A DNA stretch of 57,500 bases from Chrysomallon squamiferum (lineage: Eukaryota; Mollusca; Gastropoda; Neomphalida; Peltospiridae): contig CM022671.1 in assembly GCA_012295275.1 (NCBI GenBank), positions 22,337,822 to 22,395,321 of the forward strand. Direction: 5' to 3'. How positions within the stretch are numbered: position 1 is the stretch's first letter; each line of letters opens with the position of its first letter. Shown here one piece after another: positions 11,211-24,716 of the stretch. A program made the position numbers and the translations under genes. Under the pieces are notes generated by a model. It was not told where the DNA came from and made no database searches. It saw nothing but the letters and a program-made list of their open reading frames with translations.

Positions 11211-11840
11211 TCTTATATCACGACCACGACAACCACGTCGCAGATCGTGTCGGTCGTCGACTCCAGCATCCTGGCGGCTGATGTATAAGTAAGTAAGGCT
11301 AGGAATGCTGGACAAACATTCACAACAATTCCTCGAAGAATATTTCTCTGCATCCGCGCTCAAAAATGCTGCGGTGTCGACGTCCAATTTAGTGAAATAA
11401 CTATTGAGTCACACCGCGCCGAATCTCACGTGCACGTAGCTTGCACGCGCTTTGATGACGTCACCGGCCGTAACCTGCGGGTGACGCAATATCTCATCTG
11501 GGCTCGCGGGTGTTTACGAGACTTCTGTGGGACGGACATCACTGGCGAAGTGCACCAAACAAGCCGAGCGGAGCCGAGTTTCGTCTCGCAGATTTATCAA
11601 GTTTTGCGAAAGACTCGCAAGTTTGTGTTTGGAATCATAAAGAGATAACGCGCTGACACGGGCGATTTAAGACGGCTTAACACCAATTAACATGAAGACG
11701 TTTACAACTGCGTTAAACAAATGGCAGCCTCGGATGAAAGGCTGCGGACGTGTACACAGCGAGAGATGAGACGATCTGATTGTTCTGTAATCTTTAAATT
11801 GTCAAGAGTCGTAGACGGGTGATATACCGAGCTTCGAAAG
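11211..11840. promoter_or_regulatory. CpG-containing candidate regulatory island
   Basis: About 600 bp of unique DNA, CpG-rich at 11400-11600. It includes TCACACC at 11409-11415 (a T-box half-site core in reverse), CACGTGCACG-like words near 11428 and TGACGTCA near 11455. No frame looks coding. Confidence 0.3.
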
Positions 11841-11908
11841 CGACAGGGTGATCATCATATATATGTATGTGTATGTGTTGTGATGTGCGACAGGGTGATC
11901 ATCATGTA

Positions 11909-11979
<71 letters not shown>

Positions 11980-11990
11980 ATATGTATATG

Positions 11991-12053
<63 letters not shown>

Positions 12054-12160
12054 CTGTATATATTTATATGTACATACACACATAACCACACAAGCGCATA
12101 TACATATATACCCAAACACACACACACACATACACACACACACACACACATATATATATA
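11841..12160. repeat. 47-bp direct duplication leading into (TGTATG)n/(TATATG)n and (CA)n
   Basis: CGACAGGGTGATCATCAT occurs at 11841-11858 and again at 11888-11905. The array then runs as about 11 TGTATG units, TATATG units to about 12060, and CA arrays at about 12116-12150. Overlapping frames on both strands are repeat translations. Confidence 0.92.
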
Positions 12161-12380
12161 CATACACACATTTACCTACCTTAATAATTATTTCGTAACA
12201 TGAGAGATGTTTTTGCATAATACTTTTGTGGTCATTTTAACGTTAACTACTTAAACATTTTATTATAAAATAAATTAAATTAAAGTATATGGCTTTTCAT
12301 TTATGTTATTCAAAAGTATATATATATATATATTTGTCAGAATGAACCTCTCTATTCTCATAAAGTCAAAAATCATCAAG

Positions 12381-12830
12381 GAATATGCATGTACTGTGTA
12401 TATCCATTAACATTCCACTATCCCCCAGCTCCCCGGGCCGGATTCCTGCTGTTACACAAACAAAACGGTTATCACACAAAACGTGCACACGCTTCTTTTC
12501 ATAGCCGTTTACTTTGTGCGATATTAATGACCAGTGACACGGTTGTCTCCCCTCGTATTGACAATGGCGCTGGTCACCATTCCTCTGCCCCTTTGAAGTC
12601 CGTGTTTACCGTGCTTGGGCCGGCGCGTATCTCTCTATCTGTAGTCACAGTTAATAAAAGTGTTTTTATTGTGGTCGCGCACAGAAGCGGTTGATGGGCA
12701 CCGCCCTGCTTTGATATGCTCCTCGTTATGACAGAGTCTGTTACGTCATCACCAGACGTCCGTGCAGAACAGTCACATGGCTGGTTCCGTGCTCGCTTCA
12801 AAAGACGTTCATCCATAAAATCTTCTAATT
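12381..12830. promoter_or_regulatory. candidate regulatory island
   Basis: Unique, GC-balanced sequence (about 12410-12815) in AT-rich surroundings, with no codon-like frame or splice-bounded exon. 12161-12380 before it is AT-rich. Confidence 0.25.
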
Positions 12831-13013
12831 TTTTTTTTTTTTTCTTCTTCTTTTATCCTGGTATTAACTGTTATCAAAGGACATGTTGATTGAAATTTAT
12901 TACTTATGAAATAAGTTTTGTGTAAAATAAAATAAATATAATTTATTTCTCAACATCATCATCATCATCATAAGTTTGATCGTCGTTATCATTATCGCTA
13001 TCGTTATTATCTA

Positions 13014-13044
<31 letters not shown>

Positions 13045-13800
13045 TACTTATTATTATTATTATTATTGAGAATGTATTATTATTACTTCGTCAGTCTTTA
13101 AAAGGCCCATATTTAAAATTTGAAATCCATATAATTATCTGATAATACAATAAATGCTGAAGACATTTGGCAGAAGTTATTATTATCATTATTTTTTATT
13201 ATTTTGTTGTTGTTTATTATATTAACACACAAACATGCTTGTTTAATTTAACAGTAAAAATATTTTTTTCATTTTGATGAACAAACCATTTTAAAACATT
13301 TGAACGTTTTGCTATTATTATTTAAGTTAAATATTGATATATATATACATGCTTGGAAAATAGTATGAATATAATAATATACTAACAAATATACTGTTTC
13401 TTGAATGTTTTGAAAAGAGTAGATGTGTATTACGATAGATCATATTGTCATTATTTTATTTTATGTAAAAACTGAACTTCTAGTGGAAAAATTTGTCATA
13501 AAGAAATATTCCATCCGACGTTATCTTAAACAAATAATATAGGAAGATAGAATTTATCAAAAAATAAAATTAAATAAGTTAATAAAATAAATTAATAAAT
13601 TAAATTAATTAATAAATAAAAAAAATAAATAAATAATTTACAAGACTTTTTTGATTACCGATTCAGCCAACCAATGACATTCCGTTGATTTTATTTACAA
13701 CAAATTTCTATTTCCTAAACAACAGTAATAAAACAACACTGACATCAACATACATAAACACTTTTTAATAAACAAAAGAAACATTACGCAACCAATCTCT
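12831..13800. other. AT-rich spacer with ATT and CAT arrays
   Basis: Contains CAT repeats near 12954-12970, ATT arrays near 13009-13067, and AAAT-type runs at 13560-13637. No gene or RNA gene is seen. Confidence 0.65.
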
Positions 13801-14175
13801 TATCCCAACACACATGTCCATTTATCGCCGTTATTAATATTATTATCGTCCTATTCAGTGAAGCATAATCATTCGCAAATTGCGCGCACCGTATTAAAAT
13901 CGCGCGTGCTGTCAGGAAGGACGTTGGCGCTAATCGCGTTAAAGTCGTCACTGGTTAGAGTCTCTTTATCGCGTCTTTGCCGAGGGTGTCATCAGCCCTG
14001 CGTCGTCTGGCGGGTTTTGTTACCTCTCGTCACACGTCGACGTTGTTAGTACTTACAGGCGAGCGAGCGGGTTGCTTCGCCGAATAATACCTGCAAATAA
14101 CGACGATAATAATAAGCCGATTAGAGGATCCCTCCGTTATCGGAGATACAGTCACTTATCTGTCCCGTTTATCAC
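13801..14175. promoter_or_regulatory. candidate regulatory island
   Basis: Unique CpG-containing block with an imperfect inverted pair of GCGCGCACCGT-like and CGCGCGTGCTG-like words around 13880-13912. No coding frame is convincing. Confidence 0.27.
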
Positions 14176-14202
14176 CCACCCACCCACTGCAGGCTTTCTG
14201 TG

Positions 14203-14262
14203 GCTCGTTGCCGAAAGCGTGTTTGAAGGCTGGAAGGTTCACGGTTCGAAACCTGAAATCCA
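14203..14262 (+). mobile_element. tRNA-like (SINE-type) fragment
   Basis: GGTTCGAAACC at 14243-14253 is an excellent B box/T-arm core, flanked by TTCAC and CTG as in many tRNA-derived SINEs. About 30 bases upstream, TGGCTCGTTGCCG resembles a degenerate A box. No acceptor stem closes it, so it is most likely a decayed SINE head. Confidence 0.38.
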
Positions 14263-14575
14263 AGTAGAAATCGTAAAATTATGGAAGTTGAAAATATTTT
14301 TTGTATTAATTTTTTATTTTTTATTTTTTTGTATTCTTTTATTCTTTTTTACGCCCTTTCATTCATTAATTTATTTTTTCTGCAGTGAATCAGCAGATTG
14401 TTTAGCACATCTAATAAAGTTTCAAATTCATCATCCAATATACCCGTCCATAAATAAACAAAGTGACATGATGACCTTTACATGAAGACTTGAGACTCCG
14501 ATTACGATAACAGCTATAAAACCTAAAACCTCACAGAAAAGTTATCCCAAATGTGTATCTCGAATTCAGACAGGA

Positions 14576-14579
<4 letters not shown>

Positions 14580-14670
<91 letters not shown>

Positions 14671-14673
14671 GAC
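14580..14673. repeat. (GA)n then (CAGA)n microsatellite
   Basis: About 70 bp of perfect GA followed by five CAGA units. Flanks 14263-14579 and 14674-14840 are AT-rich without a gene. Confidence 0.95.
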
Positions 14674-14840
14674 TAGCAAAACATATTTTGCTTGTATTAG
14701 AGGACTTAAATTGTAAAACCAACACCAACATAAAACAACAAAGACAATGACACTGATGAGAATTATAATTCTGATGATGCAGATATATAAACAAATAAAT
14801 AAATAAAGAAGAGAGAGAGAAAGAAAGAAAGGTTGTCAAC

Positions 14841-15110
14841 ATTTTAAATGAGCTCTTTTGATCTGATTGTTGGTATCGGGCAGATGATGGTGTCTTGGTG
14901 TTTAATGGTGTTAAGGACAGTTGTTAAAAAAAAAAATCCATACACAGCGAGGTGGAGTTTAGTATATACATTGTGTTGTCCGTGCCAGATGTTAGCAATT
15001 ATTACCTGACTTGCAGGACGGCCAGGTGTTATCACTGTGAATACACGGCGCTTGTTTAATTGGACCCGTCTGATAAGTATCATGTTGGTGCCCTCAAGTT
15101 CGTTGTGTGT
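14841..15110. promoter_or_regulatory. candidate regulatory island
   Basis: Short unique block with mixed composition and no coding signal. A weak candidate. Confidence 0.2.
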
Positions 15111-15259
15111 GTGTGTGGAAAAAGCGCTAATAAATAATATGAAACTTACACGTGAAACGGTTTATGTTTCTCTATCTAACTTGATAACAATCATTATCTC
15201 TTTCGTTTTATTATTTTGCTCAGTTTCGTTATGTATGTTCTTGACTTTTTTGTTTCGTT

Positions 15260-15393
<134 letters not shown>

Positions 15394-15960
15394 ACATATA
15401 TTCATATATAAATATCTACACTCCTACATGTATATGCACATATACACATACATACGCAACATATACATATATACATATACGTAGTCAACATTCAAACATT
15501 CATACGTACATACATTCATACATACATTCATCATACATACACATACGTACTCGCTTACGGACACACATAGAGACGCTATCAACATACATCAATTTACATA
15601 AACACTTAACCGTATTAGCTATACAACCATATGATATTACCACACACAAAAAACACAAACATATTCAACGAATACAATGAACACGAGTTCAAATGACTAT
15701 TACACAGACAGCCATGGAAACATAATGACAATTTTGTCGAGTGATACCCTACACAGGGTCTTTCTCCTTGACGGCTGCTACAAAACGTTTTATAACATCT
15801 TCAGCGACAGTTCATACATTTTATAACCCGTATCCTATACCTCCAATATCAGTGACACCACGAAACAGCATTAGCACGAAGTTACAAACAAATTATTGTA
15901 ATCTAACAAGCCCATTTCTTTTTCTCTGTTTTTTCTTTATTTTATTTTGTTTTTTCTCTT

Positions 15961-16037
15961 CTTCTTCTTTTTTTTTTTTTTTAAATAAAAATAAAAATTT
16001 GCGTCTGGTGCTGCAGCTGTTGCTACTATTACTTCTT

Positions 16038-16102
<65 letters not shown>

Positions 16103-16600
16103 GCTACTACTACTACTACTACTTCTCCTTCTCTTTCTATTGCTACCCTTGCTACTATTATTCTTCTATTAGTGTTACTATTAGTACCAATACTGCTGCA
16201 CTATTTCTGTTGATTCACAGTTACTACTTCTACACTACTATAATGTCTGCTGCTACAACAACAACAGCAACAAATACTACTACTACTGCTATTACTACGA
16301 CTACTTATGTTTCTATTTCTGCTGCTGAAGCTACTATAACGGCTACTTTAACTATCAGTAGTACTTTTATTATTATTATAATAATACAACTGTTGCTACT
16401 ACTGTTACTATTGCTACTGATATTGATTGTTTATGAGTACTGTTGCTAATACTTTTATTACTACTATTGCCATTTCTATTACAATTTTTGACAAGAAAAC
16501 AACAGGTAACGTACCAACAGTAATAAATAACAATAATAATAATAATAATAATAATAATAAGGAGAAGAAGAAGAAGAAGAAGAAGAAGAAGAAAAAGAAA
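15961..16600. repeat. complex trinucleotide region (CTA, CTG, ACA, AAT, AAG)
   Basis: Dominated by CTA triplets (16031-16091 nearly perfect), degenerate ACT/GCT/ACA triplets, then AAT (about 16528-16560) and AAG (16561-16600). No gene. Confidence 0.9.
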
Positions 16601-17115
16601 ACAAAAAACAAACGCCCCTTACAGTATCATGTTCAGCTTTAAATGACTTCCTACAAAATAAAGGTAATTTAATTTTATCGGCTTTTGATGTTTCTTATAA
16701 TACATCTTAACCATACCCTGTGTGCTAAACAGTTAAATTATTTAAAGTGATTCTAATAGATTTTCTTTTTATTGGTATGAAAACAAAAATCAAATTAAGT
16801 ATCAAAACAACACAACTTTTTAAAAAGCGGTAACAAGTTATCTTCTTTTCTTTCTTTTTTTCCCCCTCCCCCCGTAATCCCATAATTACACAGTTTTAAC
16901 TTGTTTGTTTTTTAAAGACGTCTATTTTCCTTTTCATGATCGTCCATTTTACCAATAATTATTTTTTATTTATTCTAAGTCTGGCAATGAAAGCGTTGAA
17001 ACAATATAATTACACACATCGAATGCATGTAAATACATCACTGGCGCCAAGCACCCGAGAAATCAACCAAAAGCACAAAAGAAGTTTGCCAGTTTATCTA
17101 CGTCGACAGAACCAC
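16601..17115. other. AT-rich spacer
   Basis: Low-GC unique DNA without a recognisable feature. Confidence 0.55.
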
Positions 17116-17700
17116 ATAAACGTGTAATAATTTAGTATATCACAGAGCTGCTTAAAACAAAGGAACAATCGTCTGCGACGGCGAAGTAAACATTACTGCC
17201 CCGATAAGTGCCGCAAACAAACAAACAAACAATCAAACAATCGGTTATATGGTCGCGCGCAAATCACAGTCTCGGAATGCCAAAAAAAAAAAAAAAACGA
17301 GAAAGAGAGGTGAAAAGAAAGAGCACTTCGCCTGTAATTATTATTATTATTATTATTATTTTTTTTTTTTCATCCTTCACAAATCCTGTGTAGCTTTGAT
17401 TTGATTGGTTACAAGTACCTTTTCCGCCACGTTTCGTTTTTGTTTCGTCACGGTGTTGGAAAGCCGTTACGAAAACAGACGACAACAATTGTCGTTTGGC
17501 ACAGCGCGCAATCCACTCTGAAAGGCGTGTTTGCAAAATTCGCGTGACCGCGCCGCTTTGGTGTGAACGGTTCCGGCGCCATCGTCGACGTACCCAGACG
17601 TTCGAGGCGTTCGTGTGGCTGACGTTGTGTTAGAAACTGACATGTCTGCGAATATCTGGCAAGTTCAGCACTTGCCAAGAGTGGACTGTGGTGCAGTTAT
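17116..17700. promoter_or_regulatory. CpG-rich candidate regulatory island with a T-box-like half-site
   Basis: 17400-17690 is CpG-rich unique sequence carrying GGTGTGAA at 17560-17567, a near-consensus T-box half-site. It is interrupted by an ATT/poly-T run at 17337-17371. No coding frame. Confidence 0.3.
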
Positions 17701-18780
17701 GAAATGAGAGAGATGGGGGGGGGGTGTTTTAGAGATAAAGCAAGTGGCAATGATTTTTAAAAGTTTTTTTTTTTAGTTTGTTGTCAGGGCTGGTGTTCGC
17801 GAGTGAAGAAGAAGAGATTATTTTTAAGAATTTTTTGTGTAAATTTCTATTTGCTTGCAGGACACATTCAAAATTACAATATTTTTTTTTTTTAAAGAAT
17901 TATTCATTTCGTTCTATCTTAAAGCAGATATTTGTTTTTCTCTCTTTAATATGACTGACTGGGTTTTCTTTATATTTGTATTTGCTAGCTTAAATAGAAC
18001 TTGATGCGTGCCTTTGTGCATGTTTTGTTATAATAATGCGTACATCTGTGTGCATTTGTGTGTGCATGTGTGTGTATATGCGTATATTTTGTGTGTGCAT
18101 GTGTGTATGCGTATTCGAGTGTGTGTTTTGTTATTAAACTCATTTTTGATAAAAACTGTATTAGTTTGCAGCACCATCATCACCACCATCACCAGCAGCA
18201 ACAGCAGCAGCAGCAGCAGCAACAACAACAACAACAACAACAATAATAACTAACCGTGTTGCATTATTTCACTTGCATTACTAGAAAATGCATTAGAGAT
18301 GGAAACCGGGACAACGACTTGAACCTACAATCACGTTCTATTATTACAATAATCTTTATTTAGATCACACAGCGGGATTAGGAACAGCTATACTTTATCA
18401 TCAGAAAATATCTGAATTTGAAAAAGGTCTTGATTTAATTACGCAACACGCACGTGCTAATGCTCATGCATACATACAACTAAAATAATTTTTGCTTTTA
18501 AAAATAATGATTAAGAAAAAGAGAAAAAGAAAATCGAAAATTGTGAAGAAAAAAAAAAAATAAAAGAACAATTCGAGGTTTTATATAAATGTATCTGAAG
18601 TCAAACAATTTAAATAAAGTCGCGTGTTCAATTTAACTTATTACTAGTTGCAAACATTTTCAAAAAAAAAAAAAAAAAAATAATAATAATAATAATAATA
18701 AAGCACCCAAAACCAGAGAGACAAAAAAAAAAAGATAATTCTTTTTGTTATTATAGTTATTGTTTTCCCATCATTATCCT
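17701..18780. other. AT-rich spacer with CAT/CAG/CAA array
   Basis: Holds a G-run near 17715-17724, TG-rich DNA at 18045-18125 and a CAT-CAG-CAA compound array at about 18173-18248. His/Gln-rich frames across the array are not bounded by exon signals and are judged non-coding. Confidence 0.65.
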
Positions 18781-19053
18781 TATGGCGCGCTGTTAGCGAA
18801 AGGCACACTGGGAATGAATCTATTTATAGGATAATTATCTAATCACGCGCTGCTCAGTGATGTGTATCAAGCTACACCTGAGACTGTTATCATTTTTGTC
18901 TTGTTCCAACCCACTCCCTCATTAAGTAATAAGACTTTTTGAAAGTAGTTTCGATTTTTAAAACCATTTTACAGCTTTCTTTACTTTATTTTTTTATAAA
19001 GGTAATTTTGAGTTTATTTTATAAATTCAATTTTAAGAGAGATGGACAGAGAT

Positions 19054-19056
<3 letters not shown>

Positions 19057-19144
<88 letters not shown>
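19057..19144. repeat. (GA)n microsatellite
   Basis: About 88 bp of perfect GA. The preceding 18781-18920 is a small unique block and 18921-19056 is AT-rich. Confidence 0.96.
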
Positions 19145-19147
<3 letters not shown>

Positions 19148-19439
19148 ATAGCGATAAAGAGAGATGGAGAGAAAGACAAATAAATGGACTTCATATATCA
19201 GCTAATAATTTACACAGCGAATGAATAAATGGGAACAGTCATTATTACAGAAGTTTAATCTATTATTTAAAAAAAAAAACTATGCAATATTATATTTCGC
19301 ATTAAAACATTATCGCATTCCTCAAAAGCGTTATCAGTATACTAACTGCGAACAAATCGTAAATAAATAAAAAAAAAAAAATTTAAAATGTACTATTTAT
19401 GCTGATCTTAACTGAACTGTTAAAATTTTAAACGAAAAT

Positions 19440-19835
19440 CTTTTACGTGTCACTAAACTGACGAACTTCCTATGAGAAAAGTGTCATCCTCGTCCTGACA
19501 CTTAATTACGACACTCGTAAACGGGTCTGCTTCCGGTCCGCGCCAACCAATATGGCGCCAACTGCGGACCGATTCGATCAGCAGAAACGGTGAAAAAGGG
19601 AGAGATGGATAATTTCAAGCGGTGCTGGTCAAGTACCGACTGACCATTACGTCCAGTCATTTTAGATTGGTCACTGCTGCGTTAGCTGGTTATGGAAGTC
19701 AAGTGCCTCAGACCAGAAACACACACCCTGTCGTCGGACTCCGGCATCTGGTCTGCATTTGTTCGGGTTAAAGATAAATTGACGGGAAATTAGATGGGAG
19801 GATCTTGAATGATGATGTAGATAATATCACGTGCT
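19440..19835. promoter_or_regulatory. candidate regulatory island
   Basis: Unique sequence with CpGs between AT-rich DNA and a (CA)n run near 19839-19855. No coding frame. Confidence 0.27.
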
Positions 19836-19963
19836 GAACACACACACACACACACCCAGTGGCTGGCATGTAATAAAAACTGAATATTTTAATAACGTGA
19901 CATACCGTGAAAATCTTGTATGCGATTAGTATGGAGTGTAACGTATGTGACACACACACACAC

Positions 19964-19965
<2 letters not shown>

Positions 19966-20050
<85 letters not shown>
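19966..20050. repeat. (CA)n-(CT)n microsatellite
   Basis: A short CA array (19950-19965) joined to about 85 bp of perfect CT. This is the last long GA/TC array before the T-box gene. Confidence 0.96.
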
Positions 20051-20053
<3 letters not shown>

Positions 20054-20360
20054 CTCTCTGCCAATATATTTCGTATTTACATTAAATAATCAATCCTGTC
20101 AATACTAAATAATAGTAGTGGTGGTAGTAGTGAAAGGATTAACAATATAATTTAAGATGTTTCAAATGGAAATTGTATTAAAAATATGATAACGACAGAC
20201 AGATCACAAACAGAGAAAATGAATTTTAAGATAAGATTTTAAGAGTTTTAATTTTAAAAAAATTGAGTTATGACGTGCTTATTAGTCTCAAGGGCCATAC
20301 AAAATTTAAAGCAGGAGAATAAACTTAACAATATATCAATCCCATGGACCGAGTTTTTCT

Positions 20361-21060
20361 TCAGCTATCTTTCAGTGGTTATCTCAAGTCTCACAGTATA
20401 AATCCACCTTAAACAAAACGGCTAATAAGTAATTCTGTGTGGGCGATCCACGTCGGACGACCACTCTACGTCTCCCTCTGAGTGTGCGGCCATTGAACGC
20501 GACACCCGAAGCGTTCGTTTACTTTCACACACGCCCAGGACATATCTGTTATGACATACATCTAAAACCGATACGTGCTTAATTTCCTCCGCTAACTGTG
20601 CGCACCGAAAAGGAGGGTGTTCTGGCCCAGCGTCGAACCCACGGTGATTCCTTCAAGAAAAACCGCAACCGAACCCCAGCAGAGTTCACGGGTCATTAGA
20701 ATCCATTTCATGGTCACGATTAGCGGTCAGCTCTTGCACCGGCTCGCCGAAGGTCCCCTTTTGTCAATTATTGTTGTTACGCTAGCAAAACGATCCCGAG
20801 TTTCTTCTCAACGTCGCTCGATTGTTTCCTCGGCAACCCCGCTGGCTTTTCTTTTTGATGATGTCTAATGATGCAGAATCCACGCAAAGGCGGAGCAAGT
20901 GGATGAGTCTTGAACAATGTCGTGCTAATCACTTTAACCTCGCTTGCTGATGATCTCTGTTTGAACGGCGATGTTTATTTGAGTTAAGCGACGTTTAGTT
21001 TTGTCAAATCAGGTGGATGATCTCTATCTATCTGTCTTGTCTGTCCCTTGTTGCGCTCCT
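20361..21060. promoter_or_regulatory. candidate regulatory island, about 700 bp
   Basis: One of the longest uninterrupted ordinary-complexity blocks upstream of the gene (20400-20870 especially). It has no codon-like frame despite a 252-base open frame at 20617-20868, which lacks motifs and splice signals. It is a candidate distal enhancer about 5 kb upstream of the promoter. Confidence 0.33.
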
Positions 21061-21189
21061 TCAGTTGTTTTGTTTTAAGAATGGATTACGTTTAATTATA
21101 AAATTACTTACGTCTTTGTTTTATATGTGATGTTGGTTTTCGAGCAATTAGAAACCAAACGTAAAGAATATTTCCTCTTGTTTATTTTT

Positions 21190-21192
21190 TGA

Positions 21193-21228
<36 letters not shown>

Positions 21229-21419
21229 TTATCTCTGAATCTATTCAAATTTTTCTGTAAAGTATATAGTTATGGTCAGTTTTGTTTTATTTGATGAAAA
21301 GAAATTAATTTTCAGATTACGTAATATTTTCTGCTTTGAACATTTTACATGCAAACATATATTTAATAATAATAATAATATTAGTTATGATAGTGATGTT
21401 AATAATGACGACGACGATG

Positions 21420-21478
<59 letters not shown>

Positions 21479-21538
21479 TAACAACAACCATACCAATCAT
21501 AACAACAATAATAAAATAATTCTAGTAACATCATCATT

Positions 21539-21583
<45 letters not shown>

Positions 21584-21620
21584 ATTATTATTATTATTTA
21601 TTACTATTATTATTATTACT
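21190..21620. repeat. ATT/AAT arrays of opposite orientation
   Basis: ATT at 21194-21231, AAT at 21417-21479, then ATT at about 21540-21617. Reverse-complementary arrays this close could fold into an AT-rich hairpin. Confidence 0.93.
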
Positions 21621-22200
21621 GAACGGTTTCCAGTCCAAACGAAACATCAGTGTTGATTTTCACTTCTTCTTACGCTTTCTGGTCACAAACCGACGTTTTC
21701 CCATTGACCCCACTTAATTACAGACGTAGTGCTCTCCACACAACATATGTTAGAATTGCTTCTTTTTGCGACGGCTTTGAAACTCTCTTAAAAACACAGT
21801 GCTAGACAGATGCGATTTAGTCGCTTCAACGACGCCAATTGTTGTACACCTCGCAAATTAGCAACCACCTACCAAAAAAAGAAGAAAAAAAGAGCGCAAC
21901 AAAAGTGAAAAGACCAGTGTCTCCGCTACGTGTTACCAGTCAAACAAACAATGGCGGCGGCCCCGGGGTAGTTGTTAGAAAAAAACCCAAAAAAACCACG
22001 ATTGAGTGACAGACGAGTGCAGTTCATCGACTCCCTTCTTTTCTAAGAGCTTAATTACAACGCATACAACTGTCTGAAAGAAATGCAATTAAGGGATTAG
22101 TTAATCTTCTGGCCAGACTAATCCAGTAATCCAGGTGATGCGTTAGTGATGAGTGTTTGTAGATTTTGCAAACAAGTGTTAATAGGTGATATACTTGTTC
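21621..22200. promoter_or_regulatory. candidate regulatory island
   Basis: Unique sequence with AATTA cores, a GATTAGTTAATC-type word near 22094 and a short GC block (GGCGGCGGCCCCGGGG) near 21953. No coding signal. Confidence 0.3.
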
Positions 22201-23279
22201 TGTGTTTTAAGTTTGTTTTACGTCTTGTGTTCCCATGAAAGGCTGTTTTGTGTTTTAATTAAAAATATTTTTGTAATAAGTAACGAAACGGTAGTTTCCG
22301 TATGTTTGTTGTTATTTCTAAGTCAGTGGAAAGCGAAATATTTATGTAAATACTGAATAAGGTCATTGGTTTCTAATTTATATTTTTAAATAAAAATCTT
22401 TAACAAAGAAGACGAAGAAGAACACTATTGATATATTTAAAGTTATACTTCTTACAAACTCTCTAATTTTTATTTTTTTCCAAAAGAACCGAAAACAGAA
22501 GAAGAAAAAAGAAAGAGAGAGAAAAATAAATTAAACAAATAAAAATTAAATAAACGAACGAAAAAAAAAAAAAGCCAAGTTTTTCTGGCAGTTCAATACA
22601 GATCAAGGGACATAATCGATGTTTTATTATTTATTCAACCTTCGGATCGCATTCTCTAGAGAGATTCCAAACATACCTCAGACAGAGTGACGGCAAATTC
22701 ACCACCCAATGAAAACAAATGTTACAAACGATCAAATCACTGTGAATATTTTTTGTTCATCTTGTCAGACACTTATAGAATTTATTTTTTAAAATATATT
22801 TAAAATCTGCCAGCTTTCACGTGAACAATAAAATGAAATAATATAATTAAAAAATAAAATTCAGAAAACGCATATATATTCTACACAGACATACTCAAAC
22901 ACGTTAACATTAATTTTTAAAACTGTCAGCTTGATAAGTAATAAATATTTTTCGATGGAAAATGTTTACGACGTAAATATCTCTATGGCAGTAAAGACGC
23001 TACATAATGTTTTAATTATAATGATTTATGCAGGGTTCAAACCTGTGTCTTTTTTTGACGTTTTTTAAAGCTTCTTTTATTTATAAAATGGACAAGTGCG
23101 ATTACAGGATTTCAGAAAGAGAAGGAAACTCTGAAGAAGAAATTAAACGAAAAACAAAATTAAAATAAAACAAAAATAAAAAGGAAAAAGAATCATAGAT
23201 TTGAGAAGCATATTTCTACGTTACACTTCGCATGAAAGTATTCATTATAAAGAAATTTACTTAGGTTTTTCTTTTTTTT
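22201..23279. other. AT-rich unique spacer
   Basis: Low-GC DNA with few long repeats. A GGGTTCAAACC word near 23033 is followed by a T-run but lacks an A box. No gene is seen. Confidence 0.55.
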
Positions 23280-24300
23280 AACATCCTTCCACAAAAGAAA
23301 TGTCTAAGCATGCAAGTCGTGGAGGACACAGTTCCTGTCGTTGTTGTTAAAGCCCCTTATCTTACTGATGTCATTGTAACATTACGTGAAGTCAGGGTTA
23401 AGTTTATTACGGAGGTGGTGCTATATGCTGACACGCGAAAAAAAAAAAAAAAAAAAACCCTGCCAAATTAAAACATGCCAGAAGCAGTTGGTTTTTGTCT
23501 TAGAATAACCCAAACAAAGCTGGCCCAGTGTTCCACACTTTACAGGCTTTTGTGCGGTAAATCCCCAACTTTCTCACTGAATTCAGCGACGAAGTGTTTA
23601 GCCGGTTTTGTCCAAAGTGTTCCCTTGTCACCTCGCTTCGAGCATTACCATCAGCCGAAATCCAACTGGCGTCTCCTAAATGAAAACAGTTAAGGGTTTA
23701 GTCTTGTTCCTTATTCAGCCTGTCCGGCAGTCATAGAACTTGCTCGGCGAAGCGGGGTGGAGCTGGCGCCGTGCAGATTGGCCCGAAAATGCTCGTCTCA
23801 TTGAAACGGGCGCAGGAACAATGGTCGCTAACACCTTCCCTGTTTTATGCCTTTCTTATTAATTATGATCGCTCCGGAACGATCAACGCCGATTACGCGC
23901 CTCACAATGGTGGATAAAATGAACTGGTTGACACATCGTGTTATAGACTTATCTTGGGTAAGTAATTACATTTTCGCTGGTCAGCCGGGATCCCGGGCAA
24001 ACACACAAAAGCTCGCTTTTTTTTTTGTTTTTATCGCCAATCAGCGAAATGTTGCTAGACGTTCGTCTGATTAGAACGCAAAAACACTGAGGAAAACACA
24101 CGAGCGTGTTGTTAAAAGAGTTCGCGACAAACTGCATTAAACAGCAACACCGGCGACGACTCCGTCTTTTGTTGAAACAGTGATTTTAATGACTTGTGAC
24201 CTCCGAACAGGATAAAAAATTATTTTATGTTTGTGTATGTCGCTGAAGTTCTGTCGCTTCTGTCATTTGTAACAGCTATGAGAATGACGGTAGCAACATA
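23280..24300. promoter_or_regulatory. candidate regulatory island, about 1 kb, proximal upstream
   Basis: The longest ordinary-complexity non-coding block before the promoter, about 1.5-2.5 kb from it. It has two SOX-type ACAATGG cores (about 23818 and 23903), homeodomain TTATTAATTA near 23857, AAGTAATTACA near 23959, and palindromic TGATCG/CGATCA words around 23866-23886. Frames are short and motif-free. An enhancer is an inference from texture. Confidence 0.35.
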
Positions 24301-24458
24301 ATTATGTTATTTGTTTTACTAATTTTGGCAAGTTTGGTCCTGACAAAATGTTTGCATCTGTTATCAGGAAGCTTTCTCACCGATTTTGATACGCCGTATT
24401 TTCTCCGCCCTCTTCCATGGAAAAAAAAAAACACAGGATAACTCGGTCTATTGTCATT

Positions 24459-24498
<40 letters not shown>

Positions 24499-24683
24499 GC
24501 CCGTAAATTCATTGTAGACAATAGACAATGATTTGAACATACACGTTTACGGAAAACATCTAGATCAACCACAACAAATAATATATTTATCAAACTACCA
24601 TTATTATCAATGTTCTGCTATTATTATCTTCATAAAAACAACTGTTATTAGTGTCGTTCTTACTTATGCTACTACAACCATTT

Positions 24684-24716
<33 letters not shown>

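Noticed and set aside
18008-18253. His/Gln/Ser/Asn-rich frame, possible poly-Q exon
   Set aside because: The CAT-CAG-CAA array is not bounded by splice sites or by any unique coding sequence.
20617-20868. 83-residue frame in a GC-balanced block
   Set aside because: No start context, motif or splice signal; the block is better explained as non-coding regulatory DNA.
23028-23058. GGGTTCAAACC followed by a T-run (possible tRNA or SINE end)
   Set aside because: No A box or cloverleaf upstream; the preceding 50 bases are AT-rich.
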